64,000 nucleotides of DNA from Alkalimonas amylolytica (GCF_900107845.1 NZ_FNRM01000003.1:475025-539024); one strand, 5' to 3'. Counted from the first letter of the stretch, positions 1-10,301 are shown. The notes: generated from the letters alone by a model not told the origin. Numbers and translations: made by a program.

Positions 1-76
1 TGGTGGGTCATGATGGATTCGAACCATCGACCAATGGATTAAAAGTCCACTGCTCTACCAGCTGAGCTAATGACCC
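1..76 (-). tRNA. tRNA-Lys (anticodon TTT)
   Basis: Read on the minus strand, this is a complete cloverleaf: a GGGTCAT acceptor arm that pairs with ATGACCC, a D arm with AGCTCAGCTGGTAGAGC, an anticodon loop CTTTTAA giving anticodon TTT, and a T arm with GGTTCGAATCC. The terminal CCA is encoded and sits at the window edge (1-3). It lies downstream of the tol-pal operon on the same strand, so it may be read by the operon transcript or from its own promoter. More tRNA genes could lie just outside the window. Confidence 0.97.
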
Positions 77-210
77 TCGCCGCGGACGCATATCTTACTG
101 ATTTCAGGCGTCAGTGCAACCAAAAAAACGAAAAAATGCCTCTTGCAGCTGCCAAACGCTTAAATTGAAAGCAACTTGCTGAAAATGACAACAGCACAGC
201 AACTTTTTTC

Positions 211-978
211 TTAATTCAGGCTATCGAGCCGTCCCTGTGCCAAACGAACCGCGGGAGCATTTGGATGTTGCTGTACAACCTGGCGGTAAAAACCTTTGGC
301 GGCATTTACATTGTTCTCTCGCTCGGCAATTTGACCCAATTTAAACAACGCATCAGGCACCTTGCTGGAGTCAGCAAAGTTTTGCACGACCCGCTGAAAG
401 TAGGTTTTTGCTTTGGACAACTCGTTATCACGCAGCACCAACTCACCGAGCCAATAATTGGCATTGGCCGCATAGACAGAGTTGGGGTATTGCTGTAAAA
501 AACGCTCAAATTCGGCGATGGCTGCATCGTAACGCCGATCACGCAGTACCATCTGGACAGCACGATCGTAGGCATCATTCTCAGACACATCGGTAGAAAA
601 CGGGGTCGTTGCTGGCTCAATGCTGGTCTGCACCTGTGTTGCCACAGGTGCAGGTCCCGCAGCCATTCGACGCTCTATCTCTTGGTAGATATCACGCTGG
701 CGTTGCACAATTTCTTCCAGTTGATGGCTGTGTAGCTCGGTTTGACCTCGCAGCTCAGACACTTCATCCAGCAACTGTTCCAGTTGCTGCTGCATCCGAA
801 GTTGCGCATTGGCACGGGCTTCTACCACCCGCTCCAAAGCTTCCAGTCGCTGCTCAATACTTCCAGCAGCAGCGGTAGATACAGCACCCCGGCTACGGCT
901 AATGTCAGACACCGGAGCGGGGTTGGCAACCGCAGCTGCAGATAACAGGCTAACCAGCACTATCAAGGATTTTTTCAT
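211..978 (-). CDS. cpoB: Tol-Pal associated periplasmic protein CpoB (YbgF)
   Basis: A 255-residue periplasmic protein and the last gene of the tol-pal operon, 25 bp after pal. It starts with a Sec signal peptide (KKSLIVLVSLLSAAAVA). A coiled coil covers roughly residues 38-105 (LEALERVVEARANAQL onward), which in the E. coli protein drives trimerisation and TolA contact. TPR-like repeats follow at about 132-250 (YDAAIAEFERFLQQYPNS, then SKAKTYFQRVVQNF). In E. coli, CpoB links the Tol machine to the cell-wall synthase PBP1B during division. Length, order and domain layout all match the family. Confidence 0.93.
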   Translation of the reverse strand: MKKSLIVLVSLLSAAAVANPAPVSDISRSRGAVSTAAAGSIEQRLEALERVVEARANAQLRMQQQLEQLLDEVSELRGQTELHSHQLEEIVQRQRDIYQEIERRMAAGPAPVATQVQTSIEPATTPFSTDVSENDAYDRAVQMVLRDRRYDAAIAEFERFLQQYPNSVYAANANYWLGELVLRDNELSKAKTYFQRVVQNFADSSKVPDALFKLGQIAERENNVNAAKGFYRQVVQQHPNAPAVRLAQGRLDSLN

Positions 979-1003
979 TGCACAACGCTTCTCTTAGCAG
1001 GAA

Positions 1004-1543
1004 TTAATACACCAATACAGCGCGACGGTTTTTCGCAAAGCCTGCTTCGGTACGTGACATATCAACCGGACGCTCTTCACCGTAACTCACAGTACGCATC
1101 TGACTGGCTGGTACGCCCAGGTTCTGCAGATACTGTACCACAGCTTGTGCGCGACGCTCACCCAATGCAATGTTGTACTCTGGCGTGCCACGCTCATCGG
1201 TGTGTCCTTCAATGGTTACACGAACCGATGGGTTGGTACGCAAGAACTCACCATGTGCCCGCAGGCTTTCTACAAACTCCTGGCGAATGGTTGAACGGTC
1301 AAAGTCAAAGTAAATGACATTTTCCTGGCGCAGTGCTTCCATCTGCTGACGCACACGCTCGGCTGGTGTTACCGCCTGATCAGCACGCTCCACTTGCACT
1401 GCAGCATCGCGCTCCATCTGAGCACGGCGTGCAGCTTCGGCCTCAGCATCTGAAACACTGGTTTGCGAGGTAGAACTACAGGCAGCCAGAGTCAGGATTG
1501 GCAAAGCGATCAAGATCCCCTTTAACGCGTGATGTACGTTCAT
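1004..1543 (-). CDS. pal: Peptidoglycan-associated lipoprotein Pal
   Basis: A 179-residue outer-membrane lipoprotein. The signal peptide ends in the lipobox LAAC, so Cys22 should be lipidated. After an Ala/Gln-rich linker comes an OmpA-like peptidoglycan-binding domain (about 70-179) with the hallmark TIEGHTDERGTPEYN and GERRAQAV. Pal anchors the outer membrane to the wall and is released and relocated by TolB and TolA at the division site. It sits 41 bp after tolB and 25 bp before cpoB, in the canonical order. Confidence 0.97.
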   Translation of the reverse strand: MNVHHALKGILIALPILTLAACSSTSQTSVSDAEAEAARRAQMERDAAVQVERADQAVTPAERVRQQMEALRQENVIYFDFDRSTIRQEFVESLRAHGEFLRTNPSVRVTIEGHTDERGTPEYNIALGERRAQAVVQYLQNLGVPASQMRTVSYGEERPVDMSRTEAGFAKNRRAVLVY

Positions 1544-1584
1544 AGCAACATATCCTTAGTAGATTGAATGATTGAATTTCATTG

Positions 1585-2934
1585 TTATAAAAATGGCGAC
1601 CAGGCTGGTGATTTCACTTCACCTTGAGCAGCAGGTAACCGGGCTTTAAAACGACCATCCATAGATACCAATGCCAACACCTGTTTAGATCCGTGCATGG
1701 TGCTATAAATCACCATAGACCCATTCGGGGCAATGCTTGGGGATTCATCCAGGCTGGTGGTAGTCAGAACCTGCATAAAGCGGGTCTGTCGATCCATCCG
1801 GGCTATCTGGTAACGTCCTCGGGTACGATTCACCATCACAATGGACTGGCCATCCGGAGTAAAAGTGCCGGACAGGTTCATCTCACCTTCGAAAGTCAAT
1901 CGCCTTGTAGTTCCAGTTTGTAAATTTACGCTATATAGTTGCGGATTTCCACCTCGCTCCGAGCTGAAGATAATTTCTTTGCCATCTGGCGACCAAGCAG
2001 GCTCGGTATCGATCGCACGATGGTTGGTGATACGGGTTAACTCTCTGCTGGCAATATCCATCACATAGATTTCCGGGTTGCCATCTTTCGATAGCACCAT
2101 CGCCATTTTACGGCCATCCGGGCTCCAGGTGGGTGCGCCATTAATGCCGGGAGTGCTACTTAACACACTGCGACGGCCAGTGTAGATGTCCTGAATGACA
2201 ATTTGTGCCTGACGCTGCTCAAAGGTGACATAGGCAAGCTTGGTACCATCCGGTGACCAGCTAGGCGACATCAAGGGCTCGCGTGAGCGCAGCAATATTT
2301 GCTGATTGGCACCATCGTAATCGGCAACCGCCAGTTGAAATGGGAACTCGGCATCACGCTGCACCAGTACATAAGCAATTTTGGTGAGAAATGCGCCGCG
2401 GGTACCGGTTAAGCGTTCATACACGATGTCACTGATGCGATGGCCAAATTGCCGAACCTGATTGCCGGTAATGGTGGTTTCCCGCGCTTCCAGTACATGC
2501 TCCTGACTTCTTACCAACTGGCCTTGGTTCAGCATTTGCCGGCTTAAACCTGCATTGCCTCTCACCACATCAATTAATTCAAACGACACCGTGTAGCGAT
2601 CCGGGCCGGCCTCACGAATGGTACCAATCACCAGGTGTTCCACCCCTTCTTTGGCCCAGGCGGCATAATCCACATCACCGGCGCGATGTGGCTGTTGTGG
2701 CATTCGTACCGTCGGTATTGGATTAAACTGACCACTGCGCATCAAATCAGCCGCAATCACCTCGGTGATGGTTTCTGTTGGGCGATTTACGCCTTCAAAG
2801 CGAAACGGCACCACAGCAATTGGCCGAGCAGAATCAATGCCTTCGGTAATGACAATTTCCAGAGCACTGCGCGCCTGCAGATGAAAGCTCAGCAGCAAGA
2901 TAAGGATGAAACTGTATCGGATAAAGGTTCTCAT
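1585..2934 (-). CDS. tolB: Tol-Pal system beta-propeller protein TolB
   Basis: A 449-residue periplasmic protein. After the signal peptide (residues 1-23) comes the N-terminal domain, whose mature start LEIVITEG carries the TolA-binding segment in known TolB proteins. A six-bladed propeller follows with repeated WSPDG motifs ([41 protein letters not shown]) and the degenerate blades FTPDG and IAPNG. It binds Pal. The gene begins 2 bp after tolA, consistent with one transcript. Confidence 0.97.
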   Translation of the reverse strand: MRTFIRYSFILILLLSFHLQARSALEIVITEGIDSARPIAVVPFRFEGVNRPTETITEVIAADLMRSGQFNPIPTVRMPQQPHRAGDVDYAAWAKEGVEHLVIGTIREAGPDRYTVSFELIDVVRGNAGLSRQMLNQGQLVRSQEHVLEARETTITGNQVRQFGHRISDIVYERLTGTRGAFLTKIAYVLVQRDAEFPFQLAVADYDGANQQILLRSREPLMSPSWSPDGTKLAYVTFEQRQAQIVIQDIYTGRRSVLSSTPGINGAPTWSPDGRKMAMVLSKDGNPEIYVMDIASRELTRITNHRAIDTEPAWSPDGKEIIFSSERGGNPQLYSVNLQTGTTRRLTFEGEMNLSGTFTPDGQSIVMVNRTRGRYQIARMDRQTRFMQVLTTTSLDESPSIAPNGSMVIYSTMHGSKQVLALVSMDGRFKARLPAAQGEVKSPAWSPFL

Positions 2935-2936
2935 AA

Positions 2937-3845
2937 TTAAAATTCTGGGATCACCGTTAAGTTAATATTGCGCAGTTGCTCAAACACATCCGGATCTTGC
3001 GACACCGGTAAGGTTCCTGCACGTTCGACTGCCCGCATGGCGGCATCACACACCACCTGATCACCATTGACCACACTGACATTGGTGACAAAGCCATTAC
3101 TGGCCAAACGGATATTGATGCGACACTGTCTGCCACGCATCCGCTCATCGACCCGCAAATTTTGCTGAATGCGATCGCGGATCATGGCGGTGAAACGTTC
3201 TACTTCGGTCACCGTCTGGCGCTGCCGTGCAACTTGCCTGGCCTGAGATTCACGCTCTAACCGCTCTTGCAGCTCACGTTCTTGTTGTGCACGCAGCTGG
3301 GCTTCGCGTTCGCGTTGCTGGCGTTCAGCTTCTGCCCTCTGGGCGGCTTCCTGCTCCTGCCTACGGCGCTCAGCGGCTGCTCTGGCTTCTGCTTCGGCCT
3401 GCTGCCGCTGCTGCTCAGCCTGACGTGCCCGCTCAGTTTCTTGCTGCTGTTGCCGACGTGCTTCAGCAGCTGCCGCCGCGGCCTGACGCGCAGCTGCGTC
3501 CTGTTGTTGGCGTTGCTGTTCCAGCCGACGGATACGTTGCTCTTCTTCCGCCCGGGCTTGCTCAGCAGCACGGGCGCGACGCTCTAATTCGGCAATCCGT
3601 TGTTGCTCTGCACGCTGCGCTTGCTCGCGTTGCTCGCGCAGTTGCTGTACCCGCTGCTCGTACTGCTGCTGATCGATGGCCACCGCTTCAATCGGTGCCG
3701 ATGGCGCAGCGGATGCAGTCGCCGTTACTGGTGTCGGCTGCAAACTTGGGCTTGGCGCAAAATTACTGGCTACCAGAATAAGCACAAAGCCGACATGGAG
3801 CAACAGCGACTTCTTTAAAGCTGTTTTAAACTCCGGCTGCATCAT
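2937..3845 (-). CDS. tolA: Envelope energy-transducing protein TolA
   Basis: A 302-residue inner-membrane protein. The single N-terminal helix (about 9-28) contains the SxxxH motif (Ser13, His17) that contacts TolQ/TolR in known systems. A long Ala/Gln/Arg/Glu helix (about 55-210) spans the periplasm, followed by the C-terminal domain III (about 215-302), where two Cys residues (GRQCRIN and VVCDAAM) probably form a disulfide. It is shorter than E. coli TolA (about 420), mainly in the helical spacer. The start abuts the tolR stop with no gap; the second Met is an alternative start. Confidence 0.95.
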   Translation of the reverse strand: MMQPEFKTALKKSLLLHVGFVLILVASNFAPSPSLQPTPVTATASAAPSAPIEAVAIDQQQYEQRVQQLREQREQAQRAEQQRIAELERRARAAEQARAEEEQRIRRLEQQRQQQDAAARQAAAAAAEARRQQQQETERARQAEQQRQQAEAEARAAAERRRQEQEAAQRAEAERQQREREAQLRAQQERELQERLERESQARQVARQRQTVTEVERFTAMIRDRIQQNLRVDERMRGRQCRINIRLASNGFVTNVSVVNGDQVVCDAAMRAVERAGTLPVSQDPDVFEQLRNINLTVIPEF

Positions 3846-4277
3846 CTAGTTGCCCTCCCCCGGATCAGTCATTAGACCAACCGATGGTGCTCCCGCGTTT
3901 TTAAGTACATTGATTAAACGAATCACCGCATCATAACTGACGGTGTGATCGCCTTTAACAATGACCTGAGTGCCTGGCTCAATGGATAGCCAACTAGCAA
4001 CTTCCACCACTAGCTCAGCCGAGGTATAAGGACCATGGGTTTCGGCGTCTTTTTCAAAGTAGTACAGGCCTGCAGCATCCACAGTAGCCACCAGCGGTGT
4101 TTTGCCATCGGTCATTTGCTCCAGCGGCTCAGCTGATGACTTAGGCAGTTCAACTTTCACCCCTTGCGTCAGCATGGGGGTGGTGACCATAAAAATAATC
4201 AAGAGCACCAGCATCACATCAATGTAGGGAACCACATTGATTTCAGCCATCATGCGACGCTTTTTACGGATGTACAT
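3846..4277 (-). CDS. tolR: Proton-channel subunit TolR
   Basis: A 143-residue ExbD/TolR family protein. One transmembrane helix (about 15-37, VVPYIDVMLVLLIIFMV) carries Asp20, the counterpart of the proton-carrying Asp23 of E. coli TolR. The rest is the periplasmic dimer domain. With TolQ it forms the proton-driven motor that energises TolA. The start ATG overlaps the tolQ stop by one base (TGATG), implying translational coupling. Confidence 0.97.
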   Translation of the reverse strand: MYIRKKRRMMAEINVVPYIDVMLVLLIIFMVTTPMLTQGVKVELPKSSAEPLEQMTDGKTPLVATVDAAGLYYFEKDAETHGPYTSAELVVEVASWLSIEPGTQVIVKGDHTVSYDAVIRLINVLKNAGAPSVGLMTDPGEGN

Positions 4278-4963
4278 CAGGCCGCTTCTCCGGTGGTATT
4301 CCCCGCCTGGCGGTGCAAAATATTGGAGAACTCTTCCACAAAGTTGAAGTAGCTGCTTTCAAGCAGTTCAACTTGATGCGAAAACTTATTATAGGCAACG
4401 ACTGCCGGAATAGCGGCGAATAAGCCCATGGCCGTTGCAATCAAGGCTTCGGCTATACCAGGTGCCACCATGTTCAGGGTCGCTTGCTGCACCGAGCCTA
4501 ACGCAATAAAGGAGTTCATAATACCCCAGACAGTACCAAACAACCCGATGTATGGACTGATAGAACCAACAGTGGCAAGAAAAGGTAAATGCGTTTCCAG
4601 TCGCTCTACTTCACGCGACAGACCAACCCGCATCGCACGCTGGGTGCCTTCCATCACAGCACCGGCCTGACGGTTGTTTTTGTGCAAACGGATAAACTCT
4701 TTAAAACCAGACTTAAACAAGGCTTCCAGCCCTGTGACCTGACCTCGGGCACTGACTTCGGTATAGAGTTTCGATAAGTCGATACCAGACCAGAACTTAT
4801 CTTCGAAGCGTTTCGCTTCAGCGCTGGCCAGTTTTAACACTTTTCTGCGCTGAAAAATCATCGCCCAGGACACGATAGACATGCCCACTAAGGTTAACAT
4901 CACGGCCTGCACAATAATTCCTGCTTCGAACAGCAAGCCTATAACTGAAATTTCACCGGACAC
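4277..4963 (-). CDS. tolQ: Proton-channel subunit TolQ
   Basis: A 228-residue ExbB/MotA/TolQ family protein with three transmembrane helices (about 12-35, 130-155 and 170-195). The conserved [17 protein letters not shown] segment lines the channel with TolR. It is the first gene of the tol-pal operon here; the ybgC thioesterase gene that usually precedes it is absent. A promoter-like pair of hexamers lies 72-100 bp upstream, so the operon probably has its own promoter apart from ruvB. Confidence 0.97.
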   Translation of the reverse strand: MSGEISVIGLLFEAGIIVQAVMLTLVGMSIVSWAMIFQRRKVLKLASAEAKRFEDKFWSGIDLSKLYTEVSARGQVTGLEALFKSGFKEFIRLHKNNRQAGAVMEGTQRAMRVGLSREVERLETHLPFLATVGSISPYIGLFGTVWGIMNSFIALGSVQQATLNMVAPGIAEALIATAMGLFAAIPAVVAYNKFSHQVELLESSYFNFVEEFSNILHRQAGNTTGEAA

Positions 4964-5330
4964 TGGACATTACCTCTGAGAATTCAAATCTGGGATTGAT
5001 AGTGGCTATTTAAGGGTGTACTCGCGCAGTGCCTATCATAGGGCAGCCATTTCGCGAACTCAACCGGTGCCAGACAAATGTTGCAAAATACTTTTCTACC
5101 GCCATTTCACTGACTTTGTAGTAAAAAACAAGTTCCTGCCATGCGTTCAAAAAACCTGAAAATGCGACCAGCTTCCACAGGTGCAATTCCGAGGCTTCAG
5201 TAAGCTTGCATGAATTATATTCTTACCATGCTGTGCACACTGCAGAGTATGCTTCGCCAGAATACAGCTGCATGTATGGCATACTAAGGATTGTTATACA
5301 GCATCTGGATGAACGCCAAATGAATGTTGC
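4964..5330. other. Non-coding stretch where ybgC would be expected
   Basis: Apart from the tolQ promoter I see no gene here. No hot-dog-fold thioesterase sequence is readable on the minus strand, so ybgC is not merely frameshifted in a way I can recognise. A 7-bp inverted repeat (AGTATGC at 5246-5252 with GCATACT at 5279-5285) is the only clear symmetry; its meaning is unknown. A plus-strand open frame at 5206-5394 shows no ribosome site or recognisable protein character and runs into the sRNA promoter. Confidence 0.5.
5035..5063 (-). promoter_or_regulatory. Predicted sigma70 promoter of the tol-pal operon
   Basis: On the minus strand TTGAGT is followed, after 17 bp, by TATGAT. Transcription would start near 5028, giving a leader of about 65 nt before tolQ. 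Both hexamers match four to five of six consensus positions and the spacing is ideal. No other obvious promoter precedes tolQ. Confidence 0.55.
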
Positions 5331-5397
5331 ATTAGAAATTTTTATTCGAAACAAGCAATTTTTCTCGTTTGAAGTCTTTACTCTAACTCCCTAGAAT
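5331..5397 (+). promoter_or_regulatory. Strong rRNA-like promoter with UP-like element
   Basis: TTGAAG (5369-5374), a 17-bp spacer and TAGAAT (5392-5397) form a near-consensus sigma70 promoter. The 38 bp upstream (5331-5368) are A/T-tract-rich, like an UP element. The -10 box is followed by a G+C-rich discriminator (ACGCCC), as in stable-RNA promoters subject to growth-rate control. Start would be near 5404. Confidence 0.65.
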
Positions 5398-5403
5398 ACG
5401 CCC

Positions 5404-5581
5404 TGTGTTCTGAGCTAGCGCAAACCACAGCGATTCGCTCGCTGTTTTAGACCAGTTCACAGAGTGGTAGAGGCCGAATTTTCCCAGTTCACTTTATTGC
5501 TCGTAGATGTTCCCTGGATTTTATTGAAGCACTTCCTTCAACTTGTTGCATTCGCCCGCTCTATTGAGCGGGCTTTTTTTT
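5404..5581 (+). ncRNA. Candidate small RNA between tolQ and ruvB
   Basis: A stretch of about 178 nt bounded by a strong promoter and a strong intrinsic terminator, with no convincing open frame. It is rich in local hairpins: a perfect 7-bp stem ACAGCGA/TCGCTGT (5427-5433 with 5439-5445), an ACCA/TGGT hairpin near 5451-5468, a TGAA/TTCA hairpin near 5524-5539, and the terminator stem. I do not recognise it as 6S RNA, Spot 42, GcvB, CsrB or tmRNA. It is divergent from the tol promoter and antisense to any read-through from ruvB into tol. Confidence 0.55.
5554..5581 (+). terminator. Intrinsic terminator of the candidate sRNA
   Basis: A perfect 7-bp G+C-rich stem GCCCGCT/AGCGGGC with loop CTATTG, followed directly by eight T residues. 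The T run is only on the plus-strand 3' side, so it terminates plus-strand transcription. No protein gene on that strand lies upstream to need it. Confidence 0.9.
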
Positions 5582-5628
5582 ATCCGTCGCCTTTCAAACT
5601 GAACGGGGGTTTGCGGTAGCAACCAGCT

Positions 5629-6636
5629 TTAGTTCTCAGGCAGATCAAAACCAAAATGCTGATAAGCACGCGGTGCTGCGATGCGACCTCGCGGAGTACG
5701 CTGAATAAAGCCCTGCTGGATCAAAAACGGCTCGATCACATCCTCGATGGTATCTTTCTCTTCGCCAATGGCTGCTGCCAGGTTATCCAACCCGACCGGT
5801 CCGCCCATAAATTTCTCAATAATGGCCAACAGCAACTTGCGATCCATGTAATCAAAACCTTCGGCATCCACATCCACCATTTGCAGCGCCTCGGCCGCTA
5901 CTTGCAACGTGACTTCACCATTGGACTTGACCTGAGCGTAATCGCGCACCCGGCGCAGCAACCGGTTGGCGATGCGCGGTGTCCCCCGGGAGCGACGGGC
6001 AATTTCGGTAGCACCGGCTTCATCCAGTTCCAGATTTAAAAAGCCGGCTGAGCGCAGGATGATTTGTGTCAGCTCCGAGACCTTGTAAAACTCGAGCCGC
6101 TGCACGATGCCAAAGCGATCGCGCAGCGGTGACGTGAGCGCCCCTGCCCGGGTGGTAGCACCGATCAGAGTAAAGGGCGGTAAATCCAATTTGATCGAGC
6201 GGGCCGCCGGGCCTTCGCCAATCATAATATCCAGCTGATAATCTTCCATCGCCGGATACAGGATTTCTTCAACCACAGGGCTTAAACGGTGGATTTCGTC
6301 GATAAAGAGTACATCGTTCTCGTCCAGATTGGTCAGCAGCGCCGCCAAATCGCCGGCTTTTTCCAGCACAGGTCCCGAGGTAGTTTTGATGTTCACCTTC
6401 ATTTCGTTGGCGACAATCATTGCCAGGGTGGTTTTACCCAGGCCTGGCGGGCCAAAGATCAACAAATGATCCAGTGGCTCATTCCGGCCCCGTGCCGCTT
6501 CAATAAAAATGGCCATCTGCTCACAGACATGCTGCTGACCGGTATAGTCCGCCAGCAGGCGCGGCCGGATCGCCCGATCGATGGCTTCATCTTCACGACT
6601 GGCGGTTGGCTGGATAAAACGATCGGCTTCAATCAT
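5629..6636 (-). CDS. ruvB: Holliday junction branch-migration ATPase RuvB
   Basis: A 335-residue AAA+ motor. Walker A is GPPGLGKT (62-69), Walker B is DVLFIDEIH, the sensor region is [18 protein letters not shown], and the C-terminal winged helix ends with [12 protein letters not shown]. It forms hexamers that pump DNA through the RuvA-bound Holliday junction. The gene follows ruvA by 3 bp and is the last of the aspS-yebC-ruvCAB run. No terminator follows it on its own strand, so transcripts may run on toward tolQ. Confidence 0.98.
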   Translation of the reverse strand: MIEADRFIQPTASREDEAIDRAIRPRLLADYTGQQHVCEQMAIFIEAARGRNEPLDHLLIFGPPGLGKTTLAMIVANEMKVNIKTTSGPVLEKAGDLAALLTNLDENDVLFIDEIHRLSPVVEEILYPAMEDYQLDIMIGEGPAARSIKLDLPPFTLIGATTRAGALTSPLRDRFGIVQRLEFYKVSELTQIILRSAGFLNLELDEAGATEIARRSRGTPRIANRLLRRVRDYAQVKSNGEVTLQVAAEALQMVDVDAEGFDYMDRKLLLAIIEKFMGGPVGLDNLAAAIGEEKDTIEDVIEPFLIQQGFIQRTPRGRIAAPRAYQHFGFDLPEN

Positions 6637-6639
6637 GGT

Positions 6640-7260
6640 TTACATCATGCTCCTGAGGGCGGCTTTGATCAGAGCTTCACTGCTCATCTCGTCGGTTTTC
6701 ACCTTTTGCACCGCTTTGCTGGCCTGCTGCTGAGTATACCCAAGGCTGACCAAGGCACCAAGTGCATCCTGTTCAGCCTGCTCAGTGGCTGTTAAGTTCG
6801 GCTTGATCGGGCTGATTTGCACCGTACTGAAAGCACTGTCGGACGAAGCCATGCCCCAGTCTTTGAGCCGGTCGCGCATTTCTACCAGCAAACGTTCGGC
6901 GGTCTTTTTGCCAATACCAGGCAGCTTCACTAACGTGGATAAATCATCCAGCTGCACGCAGCGCACAAAATCATCAGCCGTTAAACCGGATAAAATGGTC
7001 AGTGCCAGTTTAGGCCCCACGCCATTGGCTTTGATCAGCTGACGAAACAAGGCACGCTCGCTGGCGGTATGAAAGCCATACAGCAACTGCGCATCTTCGC
7101 GCACTACAAAGTGGGTGTAGATCACGCACTCCTTGCCAGGCTCCGGCAACTGGTAAAAGCTGGTGAGTGGCAACTGCACTTCGTAACCTACACCTGCTAC
7201 CTCCAGCAATGCATCCGGTGCCTGTTTTTCCAGCAAAATACCGCGCAATCGTCCTATCAT
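6640..7260 (-). CDS. ruvA: Holliday junction recognition subunit RuvA
   Basis: A 206-residue protein with an N-terminal OB fold ([12 protein letters not shown]), tandem helix-hairpin-helix motifs in the middle ([14 protein letters not shown] and [20 protein letters not shown]) and a C-terminal UBA-like domain (about 158-206) that contacts RuvB. It tetramerises on four-way junctions. It lies 9 bp after ruvC and 3 bp before ruvB. Confidence 0.98.
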   Translation of the reverse strand: MIGRLRGILLEKQAPDALLEVAGVGYEVQLPLTSFYQLPEPGKECVIYTHFVVREDAQLLYGFHTASERALFRQLIKANGVGPKLALTILSGLTADDFVRCVQLDDLSTLVKLPGIGKKTAERLLVEMRDRLKDWGMASSDSAFSTVQISPIKPNLTATEQAEQDALGALVSLGYTQQQASKAVQKVKTDEMSSEALIKAALRSMM

Positions 7261-7269
7261 AGGTTGTCC

Positions 7270-7791
7270 TTATCGTAAGCGGCCACGCACTGTTTTGCGG
7301 GCCTGGCCAGCCAGGTTGATTAAGCTTTGCTGGGTATGTCCATGGCAGAGCGCCACCGCCAGCGCATCGGCCGCATCAGCCTGCGGTGTGCCGGGCAATT
7401 TCAGCATGGCTTTGACCATATGCTGCACCTGAACTTTATCGGCAGCACCAGTGCCAACCACCGCCTGCTTGACCTGACGGGCCGAGTACTCGAACACGGC
7501 CAGGCCGGCATTGGTGGCCGCCACTATTGCGGCACCACGGGCCTGCCCCAGCTTTAAAGCAGAATCAGCATTGCGCGCCATAAACACCTGCTCAATGGCA
7601 AACACCGTTGGCTGATGCTGCTGGATCAGCTCGGTCACGCCCTGGAAAATAATTTGCAAACGCTCGGCCAAATCGGCCTTGGGAAGACGAATGCAGCCGC
7701 TTGAGCGATACTCAAAGCGGCTGCCTTGTTGTTGCACCACCCCATAGCCGGTTAACAGACTGCCGGGGTCAATGCCAAGGATAATGGCCAC
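7270..7791 (-). CDS. ruvC: Holliday junction resolvase RuvC
   Basis: A 173-residue RNase H-fold endonuclease. The catalytic acids are visible: Asp8 in ILGIDPGS, Glu67 in FAIEQVF, and the Asp pair in [13 protein letters not shown] near residues 139-142. It cuts junctions symmetrically after RuvAB branch migration. It starts 3 bp after the yebC stop and shares the operon with ruvA and ruvB. Confidence 0.98.
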   Translation of the reverse strand: MAIILGIDPGSLLTGYGVVQQQGSRFEYRSSGCIRLPKADLAERLQIIFQGVTELIQQHQPTVFAIEQVFMARNADSALKLGQARGAAIVAATNAGLAVFEYSARQVKQAVVGTGAADKVQVQHMVKAMLKLPGTPQADAADALAVALCHGHTQQSLINLAGQARKTVRGRLR

Positions 7792-7794
7792 GCC

Positions 7795-8538
7795 CTAGTC
7801 CAGGCTCGCCAGGATAGCATCGCTGATGTCGGCGTTATGAAACACGCTTTGCACATCGTCCAGATCTTCCAGCGTATCCAACATCTTCAGAAATTTCTTT
7901 GCCTGCTCCAGATCCAGCTCCACCCGGGTGCTGGGTACCTGCGTGATTTCCGCATTGGCCGGGGCAAAACCAGCCGCTACCAGCGCATCTTTGACATCGG
8001 AGAAAGTATCCGGTGTGGTCAATACATCGAAAGAGCCGTCTTCATGACGCTGTACATCGTCTGCACCCGCCTCAAGAGCCGCTTCCATCAGGGCATCTTC
8101 ATCGGTGTCACTGTCATACGACAGCACGCCCTGCTTGCTAAACAAATAAGCCACCGAGCCATCCGTGCCCAGGTTGCCACCATTTTTGCTAAATGCATTG
8201 CGTACATCACTGACGGTGCGGTTGCGGTTGTCGGTCATGGTTTCAACCAGCACCGCCACCCCGTTGATACCATACCCCTCGTACAGCAACTCGTCGTAAT
8301 TCTCACCTTCAGTGGCACCGGCACCACGCTTAATAGCACGGTCGATAGTATCCCGGGTCATGTTTTCCGCTAAGGCTTTATCCACCGCAATACGCAAACG
8401 CGGGTTGGAGCTTACCTCAGGGCTAATCCGGGCCGCTACCGTCAACTCCCGGATGATTTTGGTAAAAATTTTGCCTTTTTTGGCATCCTGTCTGGCTTTG
8501 CGGTGCTTGATATTCGCCCACTTGCTATGACCTGCCAT
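7795..8538 (-). CDS. yebC: YebC/PmpR/TACO1 family protein
   Basis: A 247-residue cytosolic protein with the family signature at the N terminus ([18 protein letters not shown]) and the acidic C-terminal domains. Members have been described both as DNA-binding regulators (PmpR) and, more recently, as ribosome-associated factors that relieve stalling at proline-rich sites. The sequence does not decide between these. It sits between aspS and ruvC with gaps of 2 and 3 bp, the standard gammaproteobacterial neighbourhood. Confidence 0.96.
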   Translation of the reverse strand: MAGHSKWANIKHRKARQDAKKGKIFTKIIRELTVAARISPEVSSNPRLRIAVDKALAENMTRDTIDRAIKRGAGATEGENYDELLYEGYGINGVAVLVETMTDNRNRTVSDVRNAFSKNGGNLGTDGSVAYLFSKQGVLSYDSDTDEDALMEAALEAGADDVQRHEDGSFDVLTTPDTFSDVKDALVAAGFAPANAEITQVPSTRVELDLEQAKKFLKMLDTLEDLDDVQSVFHNADISDAILASLD

Positions 8539-8540
8539 GC

Positions 8541-10301
8541 TTACTCCTTTTTAAGCTCTATCATCAACTCCGCCAGCTGAGCCTGATTGGCCAGGCCTGG
8601 TGCATCAGTCAGAGGACAAGCCGCTGTGGTGGTTTTTGGAAACGCCATCACATCACGGATAGAGCTTGCACCGGTCATCAGCATCACCAGACGATCCAGG
8701 CCAAAAGCCAGACCAGCATGCGGCGGAGTACCGTACTTTAAAGCTTCCAACAGAAAACCGAATTTTTCGGCCGCTTCATCATCGCTGATACCAAGCAAAC
8801 GGAATACCGTGGCTTGCATCACCGGGTCGTGAATACGAACCGAACCGCCACCCAGCTCGGTGCCATTAAGGACCATATCATACGCATTGGAGAGCGCTTG
8901 CTCCGGAGCCTGCTGCAGCGCCGCCGGGTCTGGGTTGACCGGCGAGGTAAAGGGGTGGTGAATGGCCATCAGTTGGCCATCGTCGCCCTGCTCAAACATC
9001 GGGAAGTCGACCACCCACAGCGGCTTCCAGCCTTGTTCCGTTAAGCCATGCTGTTCGCCCAGTTTCAGCCGCAGTGCGCCCATAGCTTCACAAACGACTG
9101 AGTAGCGATCGGCGCCAAAGAACAGGATATCACCGGCTGCAGCTTCGGTGCGGCTCAGAATGTCATTGACAATATCATCGCTTAAAAACTTGGCCACCGG
9201 CGACTGCACACCTTCGATGCCCTGGCCCACGGCTTTGACTTTCATCCAGGCAAGGCCCCTGGCACCATAAATACCAACGAACTCGGTATAACCATCAATG
9301 TCTTTGCGGGAAATGGCTTCTGCTTTGCCCGGCACTTTCAGTGCCACCACCCGGCCTTTCGCATCGTTGGCCGGGCCGGAGAAGACCTTGAACTCCACCT
9401 CTTTGAGCAAATCGGCTACATCCACCAACTGCATCGGGTTACGCAGATCGGGCTTGTCCGAGCCATACAAACGCATGGCATCGGCGTAGGTCATGCGGGG
9501 GAAATCGCCCAAATCGACCTGCAATTGTTGCTGAAACAGCTCGCGGATCATTTGCTCGGTCACCGCCATCACCTGATCGGCCGTCATAAAGGAGGTTTCG
9601 ATATCAATCTGGGTAAACTCAGGCTGACGGTCGGCCCGCAAATCTTCGTCGCGGAAACACTTGACGATTTGGTAGTAACGATCCAGTCCCGACATCATCA
9701 ACAACTGCTTAAACAGCTGCGGTGATTGGGGCAGCGCGAAGAACTTGCCTTTGTGGGTACGGCTTGGCACCAGATAATCGCGCGCGCCCTCCGGGGTGGC
9801 CCGGGTCAGCATGGGGGTTTCTACATCTAAAAAGCCATGGCTGTCCATAAAGTTGCGGACAAAGCTGGTGACTTTGGCACGAAACTTCAGCCGCTCAGTC
9901 ATCACTGGGCGACGTAAATCCAGGTAGCGGTATTTCAGCCGCTGTTCTTCGCTGTTGTTCTGGTTGGAGTCCAGCGGGACTGGCGCAGCCTTGCTTAAAA
10001 TCACCAGCTCACGGGCATAAACTTCCACTTCGCCGGTTGCCATATCCGCATTGACTTGCGAAGCAGGACGGGCCCGTACTTTGCCTTTGACCTGAATGCA
10101 AAATTCATTACGCAGCGTATAAGCCAGTTCAAACAGGGCTTTTTCATCCGGATCGCACACCACTTGCACCAGGCCTTCACGATCACGCAGGTCCAGGAAG
10201 ATCAGACCACCCAGATCACGACGACGATTGACCCAACCACACAATGTAACCTCTGTATCTACCTGCAAAGCGGTTAACGAACCACAATAATGACTGCGCA
10301 T
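8541..10301 (-). CDS. aspS: Aspartyl-tRNA synthetase
   Basis: A class II aminoacyl-tRNA synthetase of 586 residues with the bacterial layout: an anticodon-binding OB fold ([15 protein letters not shown]), the catalytic core (motif 2 around [20 protein letters not shown], motif 3 around [12 protein letters not shown]) and the inserted GAD domain (about 290-430). I place the start at [12 protein letters not shown] because it aligns with other AspS N termini and has AAAGGA eight bases upstream; an in-frame extension of 13 residues is open but lacks support. It is the first gene of the aspS-yebC-ruvCAB run. Confidence 0.97.
   Translation of the reverse strand: MRSHYCGSLTALQVDTEVTLCGWVNRRRDLGGLIFLDLRDREGLVQVVCDPDEKALFELAYTLRNEFCIQVKGKVRARPASQVNADMATGEVEVYARELVILSKAAPVPLDSNQNNSEEQRLKYRYLDLRRPVMTERLKFRAKVTSFVRNFMDSHGFLDVETPMLTRATPEGARDYLVPSRTHKGKFFALPQSPQLFKQLLMMSGLDRYYQIVKCFRDEDLRADRQPEFTQIDIETSFMTADQVMAVTEQMIRELFQQQLQVDLGDFPRMTYADAMRLYGSDKPDLRNPMQLVDVADLLKEVEFKVFSGPANDAKGRVVALKVPGKAEAISRKDIDGYTEFVGIYGARGLAWMKVKAVGQGIEGVQSPVAKFLSDDIVNDILSRTEAAAGDILFFGADRYSVVCEAMGALRLKLGEQHGLTEQGWKPLWVVDFPMFEQGDDGQLMAIHHPFTSPVNPDPAALQQAPEQALSNAYDMVLNGTELGGGSVRIHDPVMQATVFRLLGISDDEAAEKFGFLLEALKYGTPPHAGLAFGLDRLVMLMTGASSIRDVMAFPKTTTAACPLTDAPGLANQAQLAELMIELKKE

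Noticed and set aside
5206-5394. Small plus-strand protein of 62 residues before the sRNA
   Set aside because: No ribosome site, no recognisable composition, and it overlaps the UP-like element and promoter of the RNA.
5404-5581. 6S RNA or tmRNA
   Set aside because: Length is close to 6S, but the long closing stem and central bubble are not apparent and 6S does not usually end in this kind of terminator; far too short for tmRNA.
5554-5581. Bidirectional terminator also ending the ruvCAB transcript
   Set aside because: The T tract is on the plus-strand side only; on the minus strand the stem is followed by GAATGCAAC.
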